NCBI GenBank assembly: GCA_029210565.1
Contig: JARGFQ010000008.1
Location: forward strand, 62,001-126,000
Source: Bacteroidales bacterium
GTDB taxonomy: Bacteria; Bacteroidota; Bacteroidia; Bacteroidales; VadinHA17
DNA: 64,000 nt
Reading direction: 5' to 3'
The notes beneath the pieces are model-generated. The model was given only the letters and a program-made list of their open reading frames with translations, was not told the DNA's origin and did no database searches. How positions within the stretch are numbered: the stretch's first letter is position 1; every line of letters starts with the position of its first letter. Position numbers and translations under genes: made by a program. Positions 24,760 to 33,484 of the stretch are shown in pieces.

Positions 24760-26232
24760 ATGAGAGAATTTGTAATATTTATTTCTGCCCTTGTGTTACT
24801 GTCCGGCTGTAATGACGGAAAGGAATACTCTCCTGAGATTGATTTTGGAGGGGTGGCCTATATCAAAGTTATTGTTCAGGATGACCTTGATTCCGTCAGG
24901 ATGGATATCAATCATGGCAGCTACTATCCTATACAATCGTGCCTGATCCACAGATTTACGCTAACCAGGAAAAGAATCTGCGAAGCAAGGTACTGTATAA
25001 CAAGGCCTGAGCTGGTCTGGTTTGAGTTCAGGGATACGGTTTATGCCTTATACATGATGCCTGGCGACACGCTGGTTGCCAGGGTTGGTCTTGACAAAGC
25101 AGGAGATGGAAGCAGTAATATCTCTTTTCAGATGGATGATCCCATATTTGCTTTCCTGCAAAATGAGAGAAGTGAGTTTGGCTGTTTTTATACCCAGAGC
25201 CCGCTTGCTATCATGGCTTTCAATACTCTGCCGGAAACCGAAAAACATTTTGATGATGCTGTGAAAAAGATAGATCAGGCAGGGCAGGAGAGGCTGAAAT
25301 TCCTGGAAAAAAACAGAAACAACCTTCCCGGATGGTTTTGTGATCTTTATGAAAATGAAATCTCCTATTTTTCAGAAAACATGAAGTTCTTTCAATATTA
25401 CTATCTGAAAAACCGGAACCTGAGAGGCATTCTCATGCCGTGCGATGTAAAGATTTATAACCCTGAAGCTGTCTCGTCTCCTTTATACTGGCGGTTTATC
25501 TCCGACTATCTGTTATTATCTGATTCTGTTGATTACCGACTGATTGGTCCGCCTCGGCTGATGGCGTATTACAGTAAGGCGAGTCATAATAGCAATTCGC
25601 TCCTGAAAGGAAAGATACTTGAATGTTTCAATGCATATCTTTTATATGATTTGTATTATGGGGTTGACACAAGAAAGGACCTTCAACTGGTTGATTCGTT
25701 CAGAGTTGCGACAGATTTCAGGCTGACATCACTGCAGGAAAGCTACATCGATGACAGAAAATCAGAGAGTCTGAAAAAGCTCGGGAAACTTGAAGATGAA
25801 AACAGGCTGAAACCAGGTTCAGAAGCTCCCTATTTTTATCTTAAAGATCCCTCAGGGGTTTTTCATACATTGTCAGATTACCGCGGCAAATTGATTTACC
25901 TGCATTTCTGGGCTGCCTGGTGCGGACCATGCCTTGAGGAGATACCTTCACTGAACAAGTTAACAGAAAACCTTTCCGGCAAGCCGGTAGAGATTATTAA
26001 TATCTGTCTTGATGATGAATACGAAAAATGGCAGACAATAATTGAAAATGAAAAGCTCAGAGGGACAAACCTTATCTGTGTCGGAAACTGGGCCGCTGAC
26101 CTGCAGGAAAAATACTCCGTAAAAGGAATACCTCACTATGCAATTATTGACGGGAACGGGTTACTCATTTCAGAAAATTGTGAGCGTCCCGATAAAGTGT
26201 ATGAGCGATTGTTAACATTAATTGAGAAATAA
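24760..26232 (+). CDS. TlpA-like thioredoxin-fold lipoprotein
   Basis: The 490-residue protein has a lipoprotein signal with Cys in LLSGCND. A long N-terminal/middle region without known motifs follows, similar in layout to DUF4369-bearing Bacteroidota proteins. The C-terminal TlpA/ResA thioredoxin domain contains FWAAWCGPC (active-site WCGPC) and the cis-Pro region VKGIPHYAIID. It should act outside the cytoplasm, probably in thiol-disulfide exchange; the partner is unknown. The BlaI gene starts 24 bp downstream. Confidence 0.88.
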   Translation: MREFVIFISALVLLSGCNDGKEYSPEIDFGGVAYIKVIVQDDLDSVRMDINHGSYYPIQSCLIHRFTLTRKRICEARYCITRPELVWFEFRDTVYALYMMPGDTLVARVGLDKAGDGSSNISFQMDDPIFAFLQNERSEFGCFYTQSPLAIMAFNTLPETEKHFDDAVKKIDQAGQERLKFLEKNRNNLPGWFCDLYENEISYFSENMKFFQYYYLKNRNLRGILMPCDVKIYNPEAVSSPLYWRFISDYLLLSDSVDYRLIGPPRLMAYYSKASHNSNSLLKGKILECFNAYLLYDLYYGVDTRKDLQLVDSFRVATDFRLTSLQESYIDDRKSESLKKLGKLEDENRLKPGSEAPYFYLKDPSGVFHTLSDYRGKLIYLHFWAAWCGPCLEEIPSLNKLTENLSGKPVEIINICLDDEYEKWQTIIENEKLRGTNLICVGNWAADLQEKYSVKGIPHYAIIDGNGLLISENCERPDKVYERLLTLIEK

Positions 26233-26256
26233 GATTTGATCAAAAAAGACGATATA

Positions 26257-26622
26257 ATGCAACTGACGAAGGCTGAAGAACAGATAATGCAGATTTTATG
26301 GGATCTGGAGGAGGGAGTGGTGAAGGATATCAGGGAAAAGTTTGACGATCCGAAGCCGGCGAGAAACACAATTTCCACTGTACTGAAGGTGCTCGAGAAG
26401 AAGGGTTATGTGGATCACCGGGCATATGCAAATGTATTCCTCTATTTTCCCCTGGTTTCAAAACGGGAGTACTCAAAGCACCAGCTGTTCGAGCTGCTCG
26501 AGGGGTACTTCAACAATTCATTCCCTGCAATGACATCGTTCTTTGCCAGGGAGAAGAATCTTTCGGTGAAGGACCTCGACAGGATCCTCGCGGAGGCCCG
26601 GGAAGACCTTGATGATGACTAA
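26257..26622 (+). CDS. BlaI/MecI/CopY-family transcriptional repressor
   Basis: The 121-residue protein has the Penicillinase_R winged helix: LTKAEEQIMQILWDLEEGVVKDIREKF, then a recognition helix region RNTISTVLKVLEKKGYV, and a C-terminal dimerisation part. BlaI-type repressors are released when a membrane M56 sensor is activated, and such a gene follows directly. A TTG start at 26236 would add seven residues; the ATG at 26257 matches the family start. Confidence 0.93.
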   Translation: MQLTKAEEQIMQILWDLEEGVVKDIREKFDDPKPARNTISTVLKVLEKKGYVDHRAYANVFLYFPLVSKREYSKHQLFELLEGYFNNSFPAMTSFFAREKNLSVKDLDRILAEAREDLDDD

Positions 26623-26694
26623 CAGGACTAAAATATGGAACAGGCTGCACTCTAACTCCTGAAATCAGCCGCATGGCTGGCTGGTTTTACGCTG

Positions 26695-28677
26695 TTGTAC
26701 CTTCTCTTTCTCAGGAAGGAGAGGTTTTTCATGCTTAAGCGAATCTATCTTCTGTCAGGAGTGGTTCTCTCACTTCTCCTTCCGCTGGTAACACTGCATT
26801 ACAGGGTTGAGCTTCCTGCCCCGTTGATGCAGGAGACGCAGGTGATGACCGCGGTTCTGTCTTCACCAACGGCGGCAGAGATTGTTGAAGAAACAGATCC
26901 GCTGAAATGGTTCATGATATTCTATGCAGCAGGCATACTCTTCATGCTGGGCCGGACAATGCAGTACCTCTTCACGGTGTACCGCGTTGTAAGAAGCAGG
27001 CCGGCACACAGGGAAGGAGAAGCTTTACTGATCAGATCAGAAAAATATACCTCCGCTTTCTCATTTTTCAATTATGTTTTCATCAATCCTTCAGTGAGTG
27101 AGCGGGAGGCCAGGGAGATACTGAACCATGAACTGGTGCACCTTAAACAGAAACACTGGTTTGATCTCCTGCTTGTTGAGATGATGAGCCTGATACAATG
27201 GATGAATCCCTTTGTATGGATTTACTCCGGGCTTGTAAGGCAAAATCACGAGAATCTTGCCGACGAGGAGGCTCTGCAGAGCACATCTGACCCGGCAGGA
27301 TACAGGGCGGCTCTTCTCAACCAGGTCTTCAACACCAGGCTGATCAGCCTCTCAAATTCATTCAACTTTTCGTTTTACACAAACAGATTTGAAATGATGA
27401 AAAAGAATACTTCTTCTCCATACAGGAAGCTGAAACTGCTTCTTGTACTGCCTCTTATGGTAGGAATGTTGTTTGCATTTACATCTCCCAGGTATGTATA
27501 TGCCAAAGCCACAAGTACGTCTGAGTTAACTAACAGCCAGCCGGCACCCCTGATCCAGAATACTGTAAGGGGTGTCGTTTACCGGGAAGATGGAACACTG
27601 TTCCAGGGCGTGAGCGTGGCCGTGTCGGGAACCACCATCATGACAATTACCGGCACTGACGGCAGGTTTGAGTTCAGGAGCATACCCGAAAACGTGATAC
27701 TTCTGTTTACTCATAAAGGCTACAAATATCTGCCCCTTAAGCCGCAGTTTGCCAATGAGATGTCAGTAAAGATGATTCCTGATCCTGATTACGTTGATCC
27801 GGCATCAATCAGACCTGATCCTGGCAGGAAGATGCCCGTTGTTGTGGTTAACGGTGTGATTACTGACGAAAACGAAGGCTCAGTCATGCAAAGGATGAAG
27901 GATGACCTGGGAGCGTATACTCCCCTGAACCCTGAAGAAGCTGTGAAAAAATACGGAGACAGGGCTGCAGCAGGGGCCGTTGAATACTGGTCCGTAAAGA
28001 GAGCCCGGGAAATGGGAGTGGATGTCCCCCTGCGAAGAAAGTCTGAAGAGGATTTCCCGACTTTTGAGGGTAACTCGTACCTTGCTTTTAATGATTGGGT
28101 TGTAAGCCGTACTGCCTACCCTGAGGAGGCGCTGCGTGAGGGTATTTCCGGATGGGCACGGGTAAGCTATACGATTGATATTGATGGAACTATAAATGAC
28201 ATAGAACCCAATGCCGCAACCAATGCAATTCTTGGTAATGCCCTTGTGGAAGTTATCCGGACCTCCTCCAAATGGACCCCTCCGAGCAACCCGGAGATGA
28301 ATGAACCATTCACTGCAGAGGTTGTTGTCAAGTTCACACTGCCGGATATCGTACAAAGTGGTGAAATATACCCGGTGGTCGATGAAATGCCCAAATACCC
28401 CGGAGGTGATCAAGCCCTCCTTAGCTATACTTACGAAAACCTGAAACACCCTCCAGAAGCTCTGGCTCAGGGAATCCAGGGCAGGGTCATACTCAGATTT
28501 GTGGTTACAACTGAGGGGAAAGTTGAGGATATCAGTGTGGTTAGAAGCCTCCATCCGCTTCTGGATGAGGAAGCAAAAAGGGTACTAGCAGGGGTGGCTG
28601 ACTGGACGCCGGGGAAACAGGAAGGTAAACCGGTGGATGTTTACTATGCCATTCCGATCAATTTCTCACCGAAATAA
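26695..28677 (+). CDS. M56/BlaR1-like membrane protein with two TonB-C domains; 5' end interrupted by a stop codon
   Basis: The best family-like start is an ATG at 26635 (MEQAAL), 12 bp after the BlaI stop, but codon 7 of that frame is TAA (26653-26655). The frame then continues as LLKSAAWLAGFTLLYLLFLRKERFF, clearly the missing first transmembrane helix. Translation could restart at TTG 26695 or ATG 26731. The rest is intact: HELVHLKQKH zinc motif, three more membrane segments, a CarboxypepD-reg-like domain (VRGVVYREDG...), and two C-terminal TonB_C domains. It should sense a signal at the membrane and relieve BlaI repression. It may be a recent pseudogene or carry a sequencing error. Confidence 0.75.
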   Translation: MYLLFLRKERFFMLKRIYLLSGVVLSLLLPLVTLHYRVELPAPLMQETQVMTAVLSSPTAAEIVEETDPLKWFMIFYAAGILFMLGRTMQYLFTVYRVVRSRPAHREGEALLIRSEKYTSAFSFFNYVFINPSVSEREAREILNHELVHLKQKHWFDLLLVEMMSLIQWMNPFVWIYSGLVRQNHENLADEEALQSTSDPAGYRAALLNQVFNTRLISLSNSFNFSFYTNRFEMMKKNTSSPYRKLKLLLVLPLMVGMLFAFTSPRYVYAKATSTSELTNSQPAPLIQNTVRGVVYREDGTLFQGVSVAVSGTTIMTITGTDGRFEFRSIPENVILLFTHKGYKYLPLKPQFANEMSVKMIPDPDYVDPASIRPDPGRKMPVVVVNGVITDENEGSVMQRMKDDLGAYTPLNPEEAVKKYGDRAAAGAVEYWSVKRAREMGVDVPLRRKSEEDFPTFEGNSYLAFNDWVVSRTAYPEEALREGISGWARVSYTIDIDGTINDIEPNAATNAILGNALVEVIRTSSKWTPPSNPEMNEPFTAEVVVKFTLPDIVQSGEIYPVVDEMPKYPGGDQALLSYTYENLKHPPEALAQGIQGRVILRFVVTTEGKVEDISVVRSLHPLLDEEAKRVLAGVADWTPGKQEGKPVDVYYAIPINFSPK

Positions 28678-28724
28678 AACCATGGGTGAAATATTGCAGA
28701 CATTTACTTCGGCAATTTATGAAG

Positions 28725-28755
28725 TCCGGGAGGGTGATCTCTCCCGGATTTTTTT
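28725..28755 (+). terminator. Intrinsic terminator after the M56 gene
   Basis: TCCGGGAG (28725-28732) and CTCCCGGA (28741-28748) form a perfect 8-bp stem with an 8-nt loop, followed by seven T residues. Confidence 0.9.
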
Positions 28756-28831
28756 CAGACAATGACTTCTGAAACAGATTATTGCACTTGTAGGTCTGCT
28801 GTAAAAGAGAATTTACATGTGCTGGCATTTC

Positions 28832-30094
28832 TCACATCAGCAGCCATTTCCATACCGGAAGCACGTAAATACTGATGCCATTTGCGCTACTTTCCTCTTC
28901 CTGTTCCATGGTAAGAATAAGCCCCTCTTTGAGCTGGTATAAAGCAGCAGCCTCGACGATTCCATTAATCTCCCGGGCCATATTATCATTATCAAGTTGA
29001 TAGCATACCTGTATTACGCCTGCCACCCTGTTTTTGAGGCTTAATACAAAATCACACTCAAATTTTTCTCTGTGGTAATGAATGGTGTATTTTCTCCTCT
29101 TCAGTTCAACAAAAACAATATTCTCCAGCTTCCGTCCCAGGTTCCTGGTGGTCTCGAAGGAGACAAGATTCAGAAATGAATTATCGATACAGTATACCTT
29201 CTTGTTGTTGATTATCTGCCTCTTAAGCGATGTGTCATATTTTTCAACCTGGAACAGCAAATATGAATTCTCCATGAATGCTATATAGCTTTTTACCGTA
29301 TTCATACTTCCAAACCCAAGATTTGCCTTCAGCCTGGTATAGGAGAAAAGTTTTCCTATATTGCTTATCAGGAAACTTGCAAGCTCCCTGAAACTTCTTT
29401 CATCACCAATGCCGTACCTTACAATTATATCCTTTATCAGGATGTCCTCATAAATTTGCTTTATGATCTCTTCGCGTTCGTATTTTAGGTATTCCGGGAT
29501 GCCCCCCTTCTCGAAGTAAGAATTAAAATCCTTCCTTAATAGGACAATTTTCTCAGGCAGATAAAAATCATTCTCCGACAGCTCAATTTCTCTGAAAACC
29601 AGGTATTCCCTGAATGAAAAAGGGTAAAGGACTATATTTAGATGCCTGCCGGTAAGCTTCGTTCCGAACTCTTTGCTGAGCAAAGATGCATTTGAACCTG
29701 TAATAAAAACCTTAAGGCCTTCATTGTGAAATCTTCTTACAGCGATCTCCCATTTATCGACGTTCTGGATCTCATCAAAAAAAACCACATCGACTCTGCC
29801 ATTTAACTCCAGGAATGTCTCCTGAACGGCCGAAAAATCCTCTGTAGTGAATGAAAGCAGTTTTTCATCTTCAAAATTCAGGTATGTACTCCTTGAAGAG
29901 AAAAGATTTTCATTGATCTGTTTCAGAAGGGTTGATTTTCCTGCGCGACGTAGTCCGGTAATTATCAGTACATGAGCTGTGCCGGACAAATCTGCAATAT
30001 CTTTCAGTATGGCACGTGGTACGGTCTCCTCATGCAGTGTGAAGCGCATATTCTGAGGAACTATGACTCTTTTAAGGTTTTCCCTGGATATCAT
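28832..30094 (-). CDS. ATP-binding protein with AAA_14 and DUF4143 domains (second copy)
   Basis: The 420-residue protein has Walker A GLRRAGKST, Walker B VVFFDEIQ and a sensor-1-like FITGSNAS. A DUF4143-type C-terminal half follows, with FECDFVL and then IQVCY where nuclease-active relatives usually have an E-x-K. It is thus a different branch from the protein at 23392 and may lack the nuclease centre. The start MISRENLKR at 30094 is chosen because a longer ATG at 30106 would coincide with the expected transcription start. The gene is AT-rich. Confidence 0.82.
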   Translation of the reverse strand: MISRENLKRVIVPQNMRFTLHEETVPRAILKDIADLSGTAHVLIITGLRRAGKSTLLKQINENLFSSRSTYLNFEDEKLLSFTTEDFSAVQETFLELNGRVDVVFFDEIQNVDKWEIAVRRFHNEGLKVFITGSNASLLSKEFGTKLTGRHLNIVLYPFSFREYLVFREIELSENDFYLPEKIVLLRKDFNSYFEKGGIPEYLKYEREEIIKQIYEDILIKDIIVRYGIGDERSFRELASFLISNIGKLFSYTRLKANLGFGSMNTVKSYIAFMENSYLLFQVEKYDTSLKRQIINNKKVYCIDNSFLNLVSFETTRNLGRKLENIVFVELKRRKYTIHYHREKFECDFVLSLKNRVAGVIQVCYQLDNDNMAREINGIVEAAALYQLKEGLILTMEQEEESSANGISIYVLPVWKWLLM

Positions 30095-30111
30095 GGCTAA
30101 ACTCATTGAAA

Positions 30112-30165
30112 CAAAGATATTAAATAGATTTCATTTTAAATGAACAAAACATTGCAATATTGTTC
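30112..30165 (-). promoter_or_regulatory. Promoter and palindromes upstream of the second ATPase gene
   Basis: On the minus strand TATCTTTG (30112-30119) is a -7 box. Just upstream are a palindrome with 7-bp arms TTCATTT/AAATGAA (30130-30144) and GAACAA/TTGTTC arms (30142-30147 and 30160-30165). They may be operators. The rest of the 340-bp gap up to the TetR promoter showed nothing clear. Confidence 0.4.
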
Positions 30166-30362
30166 AATAATAATGAACGATATTGTATATATTTATTTGT
30201 ACATTCTAAATGCTTAACTGAAAGGCAAACCAATGGCTGCTTTTCCGACATTGCCGGATTATAAAGTAAAGTAAAATAGAATGTTACATTGAAGCAAGAG
30301 AGAATAAGTGTTCAGGAACAAAAATTTTCCTGAAAAAACTTGCTTTTGCGAAAATCCGGATT

Positions 30363-30427
30363 TATCTTTGACCAACCGTTCAGTCATAAAAACGGTTTTT
30401 TATAGGGGGATCAATTGGTTGAGCGGT
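30363..30427 (+). promoter_or_regulatory. TetR gene promoter with candidate operator
   Basis: TATCTTTG (30363-30370) is the -7 box; a TTG (30340-30342) lies 20 bp upstream, as expected for -33. Just downstream are inverted half-sites ACCGTTCA (30375-30382) and TGAGCGGT (30420-30427), matching in 7 of 8 positions. Placement suits autorepression by the TetR protein encoded next. Confidence 0.5.
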
Positions 30428-30446
30428 CATTCAAAAAAGCAAAGGG

Positions 30447-31079
30447 ATGTCACCAAGAACTCCGGATCAGTTTGAGATGATGAGGGAGGAGAAGAGAAAC
30501 CTCATCATGGACACAGCACTGGAACATTTTTCCAACCAGGGGTTCCAGGCTACAACAATAACCCATATTGCAAAGCATGCAGGCATATCAAAAGGCCTCA
30601 TGTACAACTATTTCAGGAGCAAGGAGGACCTGCTTACGGCTATCATGGACAGGTCGGTGACTGAGATCTACGGTTATTTCAATCCTGATCACGACAGCCA
30701 CCTGACCCCCGAAGAATTTGAACTCTTCATCCGGAAAGTATTTAAAGTACTTCATGAGAAGAGGCAGTTCTGGAAACTGCTCTTCAGAATAATGATGCAG
30801 CCGGGAGTATATGAGAAACTGTTCGGGGAGGAGTCCGGCGCCTTGTCAATATCAGGACAACCATTCAGGGAATATACCGAAAACATGATGAACCTCCTGG
30901 TGGAATATTTCCGGAAGAAGGGAGAGAACGCCGGTCCGGACTATGATCCGATGACCGACCTGCTGATGTTTATAAATGCAATCAAGGGGTTTGCCATCAC
31001 TTCAATTTTCTCCGAGGAGCAGTATCAGGGTGAATATTTTGAAAAGGTAACAGAAGCACTGATAAAAAGATACAGATGA
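30447..31079 (+). CDS. TetR/AcrR-family transcriptional regulator
   Basis: The 210-residue protein has an N-terminal TetR helix-turn-helix (about 17-63) with TTITHIAKHAGISKGLMYNYFRSKEDLL, and an all-helical ligand-binding domain. It probably represses the genes that follow (LolA-like protein, ABC transporter, barrel) and itself, in response to a small hydrophobic ligand. The ligand is unknown. Its stop codon overlaps the first bases of element copy F. Confidence 0.92.
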   Translation: MSPRTPDQFEMMREEKRNLIMDTALEHFSNQGFQATTITHIAKHAGISKGLMYNYFRSKEDLLTAIMDRSVTEIYGYFNPDHDSHLTPEEFELFIRKVFKVLHEKRQFWKLLFRIMMQPGVYEKLFGEESGALSISGQPFREYTENMMNLLVEYFRKKGENAGPDYDPMTDLLMFINAIKGFAITSIFSEEQYQGEYFEKVTEALIKRYR

Positions 31080-31148
31080 AACCATGTATGAGCAGCAACT
31101 CCTTCCGGGGAAATGGCTGTAAACTTCATGCATGTACCACCAGACCAA
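31078..31148 (+). repeat. 70-bp dispersed element, copy F (diverged)
   Basis: It runs from GAAACCATGTATGAGCAG through TTCATGCATGTACC to CCAGACCAA, ending 23 nt before the ATG at 31172. The arms are eroded, but the interior GAGCAGCAACTC and the A/T-rich spacer AAATAATAAACAAATAATC match the other copies. Confidence 0.65.
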
Positions 31149-31171
31149 AAAAATAATAAACAAATAATCCG

Positions 31172-31942
31172 ATGAAACTAACAGGACAGATAATCACAGG
31201 CATCGCAATGCTCCTATTGCTGCCGGCAGGCGGACCGGCCACCGCGCAGCAGCTGAGCGCCAAGGAGATCATCAAAAAAACTGACGAGAAATTCAACGGT
31301 GAGCTCTCGGGATACAGCGTCATGAGCATGACCATCGTGCGCCCCTCATGGCAGCGCACAATAGAATTCAAATCGTGGGCCCTGGAGGATGACTATGCCC
31401 TCACACTAATCACCGCACCGGCGCGGGAAAAGGGACAGACCTTCCTCAAGCGTGGCACGGAGATGTGGAGCTGGAATCCCGCCATCAACAGGCTTATCAA
31501 GCTGCCTCCCTCAATGATGTCACAGGGCTGGATGGGTTCTGACTACACCAATGATGATATCCTCAGGGAGTCCTCCGTGGTCGAAGACTACATCCACACT
31601 TTCGAGGGAGAGAAGGAGATCGACGGCCGCATGTGCCACAAGATCAGGCTGACGGCAAAGGATGATGCTGACGTTCTCTGGAGTCACCAGCTGTGGTGGG
31701 TTGATAAAAATGAGTTTATTGTCCTGAAAGCCGAGCTCTATGATGAGGACGGTTACCTGATCAGGACAGAGCGGGGCAGTGATCTCAGGACATTGGACGG
31801 AAGGTTTATACCCACCACCATTGAACTGATCCCCGCCGAGGAGCCGGGCCGCAAGACCATCCTCAATATAACAGAGGTAAAATTTAATGTAAAGATTGAG
31901 GAGAGCTTCTTCTCACAGCAGAATATGAAGACCATCAGATAG
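31172..31942 (+). CDS. LolA-like outer-membrane lipoprotein-sorting protein
   Basis: The 256-residue protein has a signal peptide ending near ATAQQ, followed by a LolA_like (PF17131-type) domain: an open beta-barrel with the segment KGQTFLKRGTEMWSWNPAINRLIKLPPSMMSQGWMGSDYTNDD. These periplasmic proteins bind acyl groups or other lipids. Homologues are usually encoded with RND/MMPL or ABC exporters. Here it precedes two FtsX-type permeases, suggesting it carries their substrate through the periplasm. The substrate is unknown. Confidence 0.85.
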   Translation: MKLTGQIITGIAMLLLLPAGGPATAQQLSAKEIIKKTDEKFNGELSGYSVMSMTIVRPSWQRTIEFKSWALEDDYALTLITAPAREKGQTFLKRGTEMWSWNPAINRLIKLPPSMMSQGWMGSDYTNDDILRESSVVEDYIHTFEGEKEIDGRMCHKIRLTAKDDADVLWSHQLWWVDKNEFIVLKAELYDEDGYLIRTERGSDLRTLDGRFIPTTIELIPAEEPGRKTILNITEVKFNVKIEESFFSQQNMKTIR

Positions 31943-31966
31943 TGTCCATCAAATATCCACTGGCAT

Positions 31967-32036
31967 GAAACTTACATGAACAGAAACGCACAATTGGATA
32001 TGATTGTTTTGCTACATGTAAGTTCCATTCGACCAA
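31967..32036 (+). repeat. 70-bp dispersed element, copy E
   Basis: The left arm GAAACTTACATG is at 31967-31978, the right arm CATGTAAGTTCC at 32015-32026, and the tail ATTCGACCAA at 32027-32036. The arm bases co-vary with other copies (TTACATG/CATGTAA in place of TTGCATG/CATGCAA), which keeps the stem paired. It ends 20 nt before the permease ATG at 32057. Confidence 0.88.
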
Positions 32037-32056
32037 AGAAATAATAAGATAATCGA

Positions 32057-33472
32057 ATGAAGAACTATCAGCTTGCCTGGAGAAATCTATGGCGAAACAA
32101 AAGGAGGACCCTCATAACGGCAGCCTCGGTATTCTTTGCAGTCTTCTTTGCACTGGTGATGAGGTCGTTTCAGCTGGGCACATATGAAAAGATGTACAGG
32201 GATGTCATCGAATCGTACTCCGGTTACCTGCAGCTTCAGCACAGCGACTACCTTGATGAATCAAATCTTGACAACGGGTTTGTTCTTGAGCAGCCGCTGA
32301 CTGACATCATAGAGTCGGACCCCAATGTCACGGGGGTTATACCGAAGCTTGAATCGTTCGCTCTGGCTGCTTCCGGGAGCCGCACCCAGGGCGTGATGGT
32401 GATAGGGATGGATCCCGACAATGAGCAGAAGACGCTGAACATAAAGAACCGTCTTATTAAGTACCGCCTTACTCCTGATGCAACCGAAGCTCTTAAGGAA
32501 GAGAAGCTGCCGGCCCGCACCGCAAAGCTGGTCGATGTATTTAGCGGCGAGGCCTGGACCGATGAGAAGAGCCTCATCTCTGACCTCGGCATAAGCGATG
32601 ATGATTCGGCAGCAGTGATGCCTCTCTTCAGGAAGCATGCATCACTCGACAGCCGCTATCTCACCTCGGCCGATTCGGGCAGTGCAGTCATAGGATACGG
32701 GCTGTCGCGGTATCTCAGTGCCGACGTGGGAGACACACTGGTGGTGATGGGACAGGGCTATCATGGAGTATCCGCTGCCGGACTATTCGTGATAAAGGGG
32801 ATAGTGAGCATGCCAAATCCCGAGATTGACAATGCATTCGTTTACATCACCCTGGCAGATGCACAGTATCTCTATGCTGCATCCGGCATGGTCACCTCGG
32901 CCATAATAAGTATAAGCGATACAGATGATAAAGAGCTTCTGCAGACGCAACAGCGGCTGGCCGCCTCCTGCAATAGCGGGCTGGTGATACGCAACTGGAA
33001 GGAGATGAATGCACTCCTGCTGAACCAGATGGAGGCTGACAACAAGAGCGGGGCCATCATGATAGGCATCCTTTACCTGGTGATAGCCTTTGGCGTATTC
33101 GGTACCGTGCTGATGATGATGGCTGAACGGAGAAGGGAGTTCGGCATGCTGGTCTCCATTGGTATGCAAAAGCGCAAGCTGGCCGGCATAGTAGGCATGG
33201 AGATGCTCTTTATCGGACTGCTGGGTGTGGTGGCAGGTGTTGCAGCATCACTGCCCGTTGTCTACTATGGCTATGCAAGGCCCCTGCGCTTCACCGGGGA
33301 GATGGCAAAGATGTATGAAGAGTACGGTTTTGAACCGGTGATGCCCATGCTTCTCCCTGACACCTATTACCTGTGGCAGGCGGTGATTGTGCTGCTGATA
33401 CTGCTGATAGCCATCACCTTCAGTGTGCGGAGGATATTCAAATTGAACATAATAAATGCTCTCAGAGCCTAA
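32057..33472 (+). CDS. ABC transporter permease, FtsX/LolC type (first of two)
   Basis: The 471-residue protein has one N-terminal transmembrane helix (about 20-40), a large periplasmic domain, and three C-terminal helices, including GTVLMMMAERRREFGMLVSIGMQKRKL, the FtsX/LolE coupling region. This is the MacB/LolCDE mechanotransmission topology rather than a substrate channel. With the second permease it should form a heterodimer driven by the ATPase at 34932. Confidence 0.9.
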   Translation: MKNYQLAWRNLWRNKRRTLITAASVFFAVFFALVMRSFQLGTYEKMYRDVIESYSGYLQLQHSDYLDESNLDNGFVLEQPLTDIIESDPNVTGVIPKLESFALAASGSRTQGVMVIGMDPDNEQKTLNIKNRLIKYRLTPDATEALKEEKLPARTAKLVDVFSGEAWTDEKSLISDLGISDDDSAAVMPLFRKHASLDSRYLTSADSGSAVIGYGLSRYLSADVGDTLVVMGQGYHGVSAAGLFVIKGIVSMPNPEIDNAFVYITLADAQYLYAASGMVTSAIISISDTDDKELLQTQQRLAASCNSGLVIRNWKEMNALLLNQMEADNKSGAIMIGILYLVIAFGVFGTVLMMMAERRREFGMLVSIGMQKRKLAGIVGMEMLFIGLLGVVAGVAASLPVVYYGYARPLRFTGEMAKMYEEYGFEPVMPMLLPDTYYLWQAVIVLLILLIAITFSVRRIFKLNIINALRA

Positions 33473-33484
33473 CAGAATACCAAG

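Noticed and set aside
26653..26655. Recoding (selenocysteine or pyrrolysine) of the stop in the M56 gene
   Set aside because: The codon is TAA, which is not used for either; mutation, error or internal restart is simpler.
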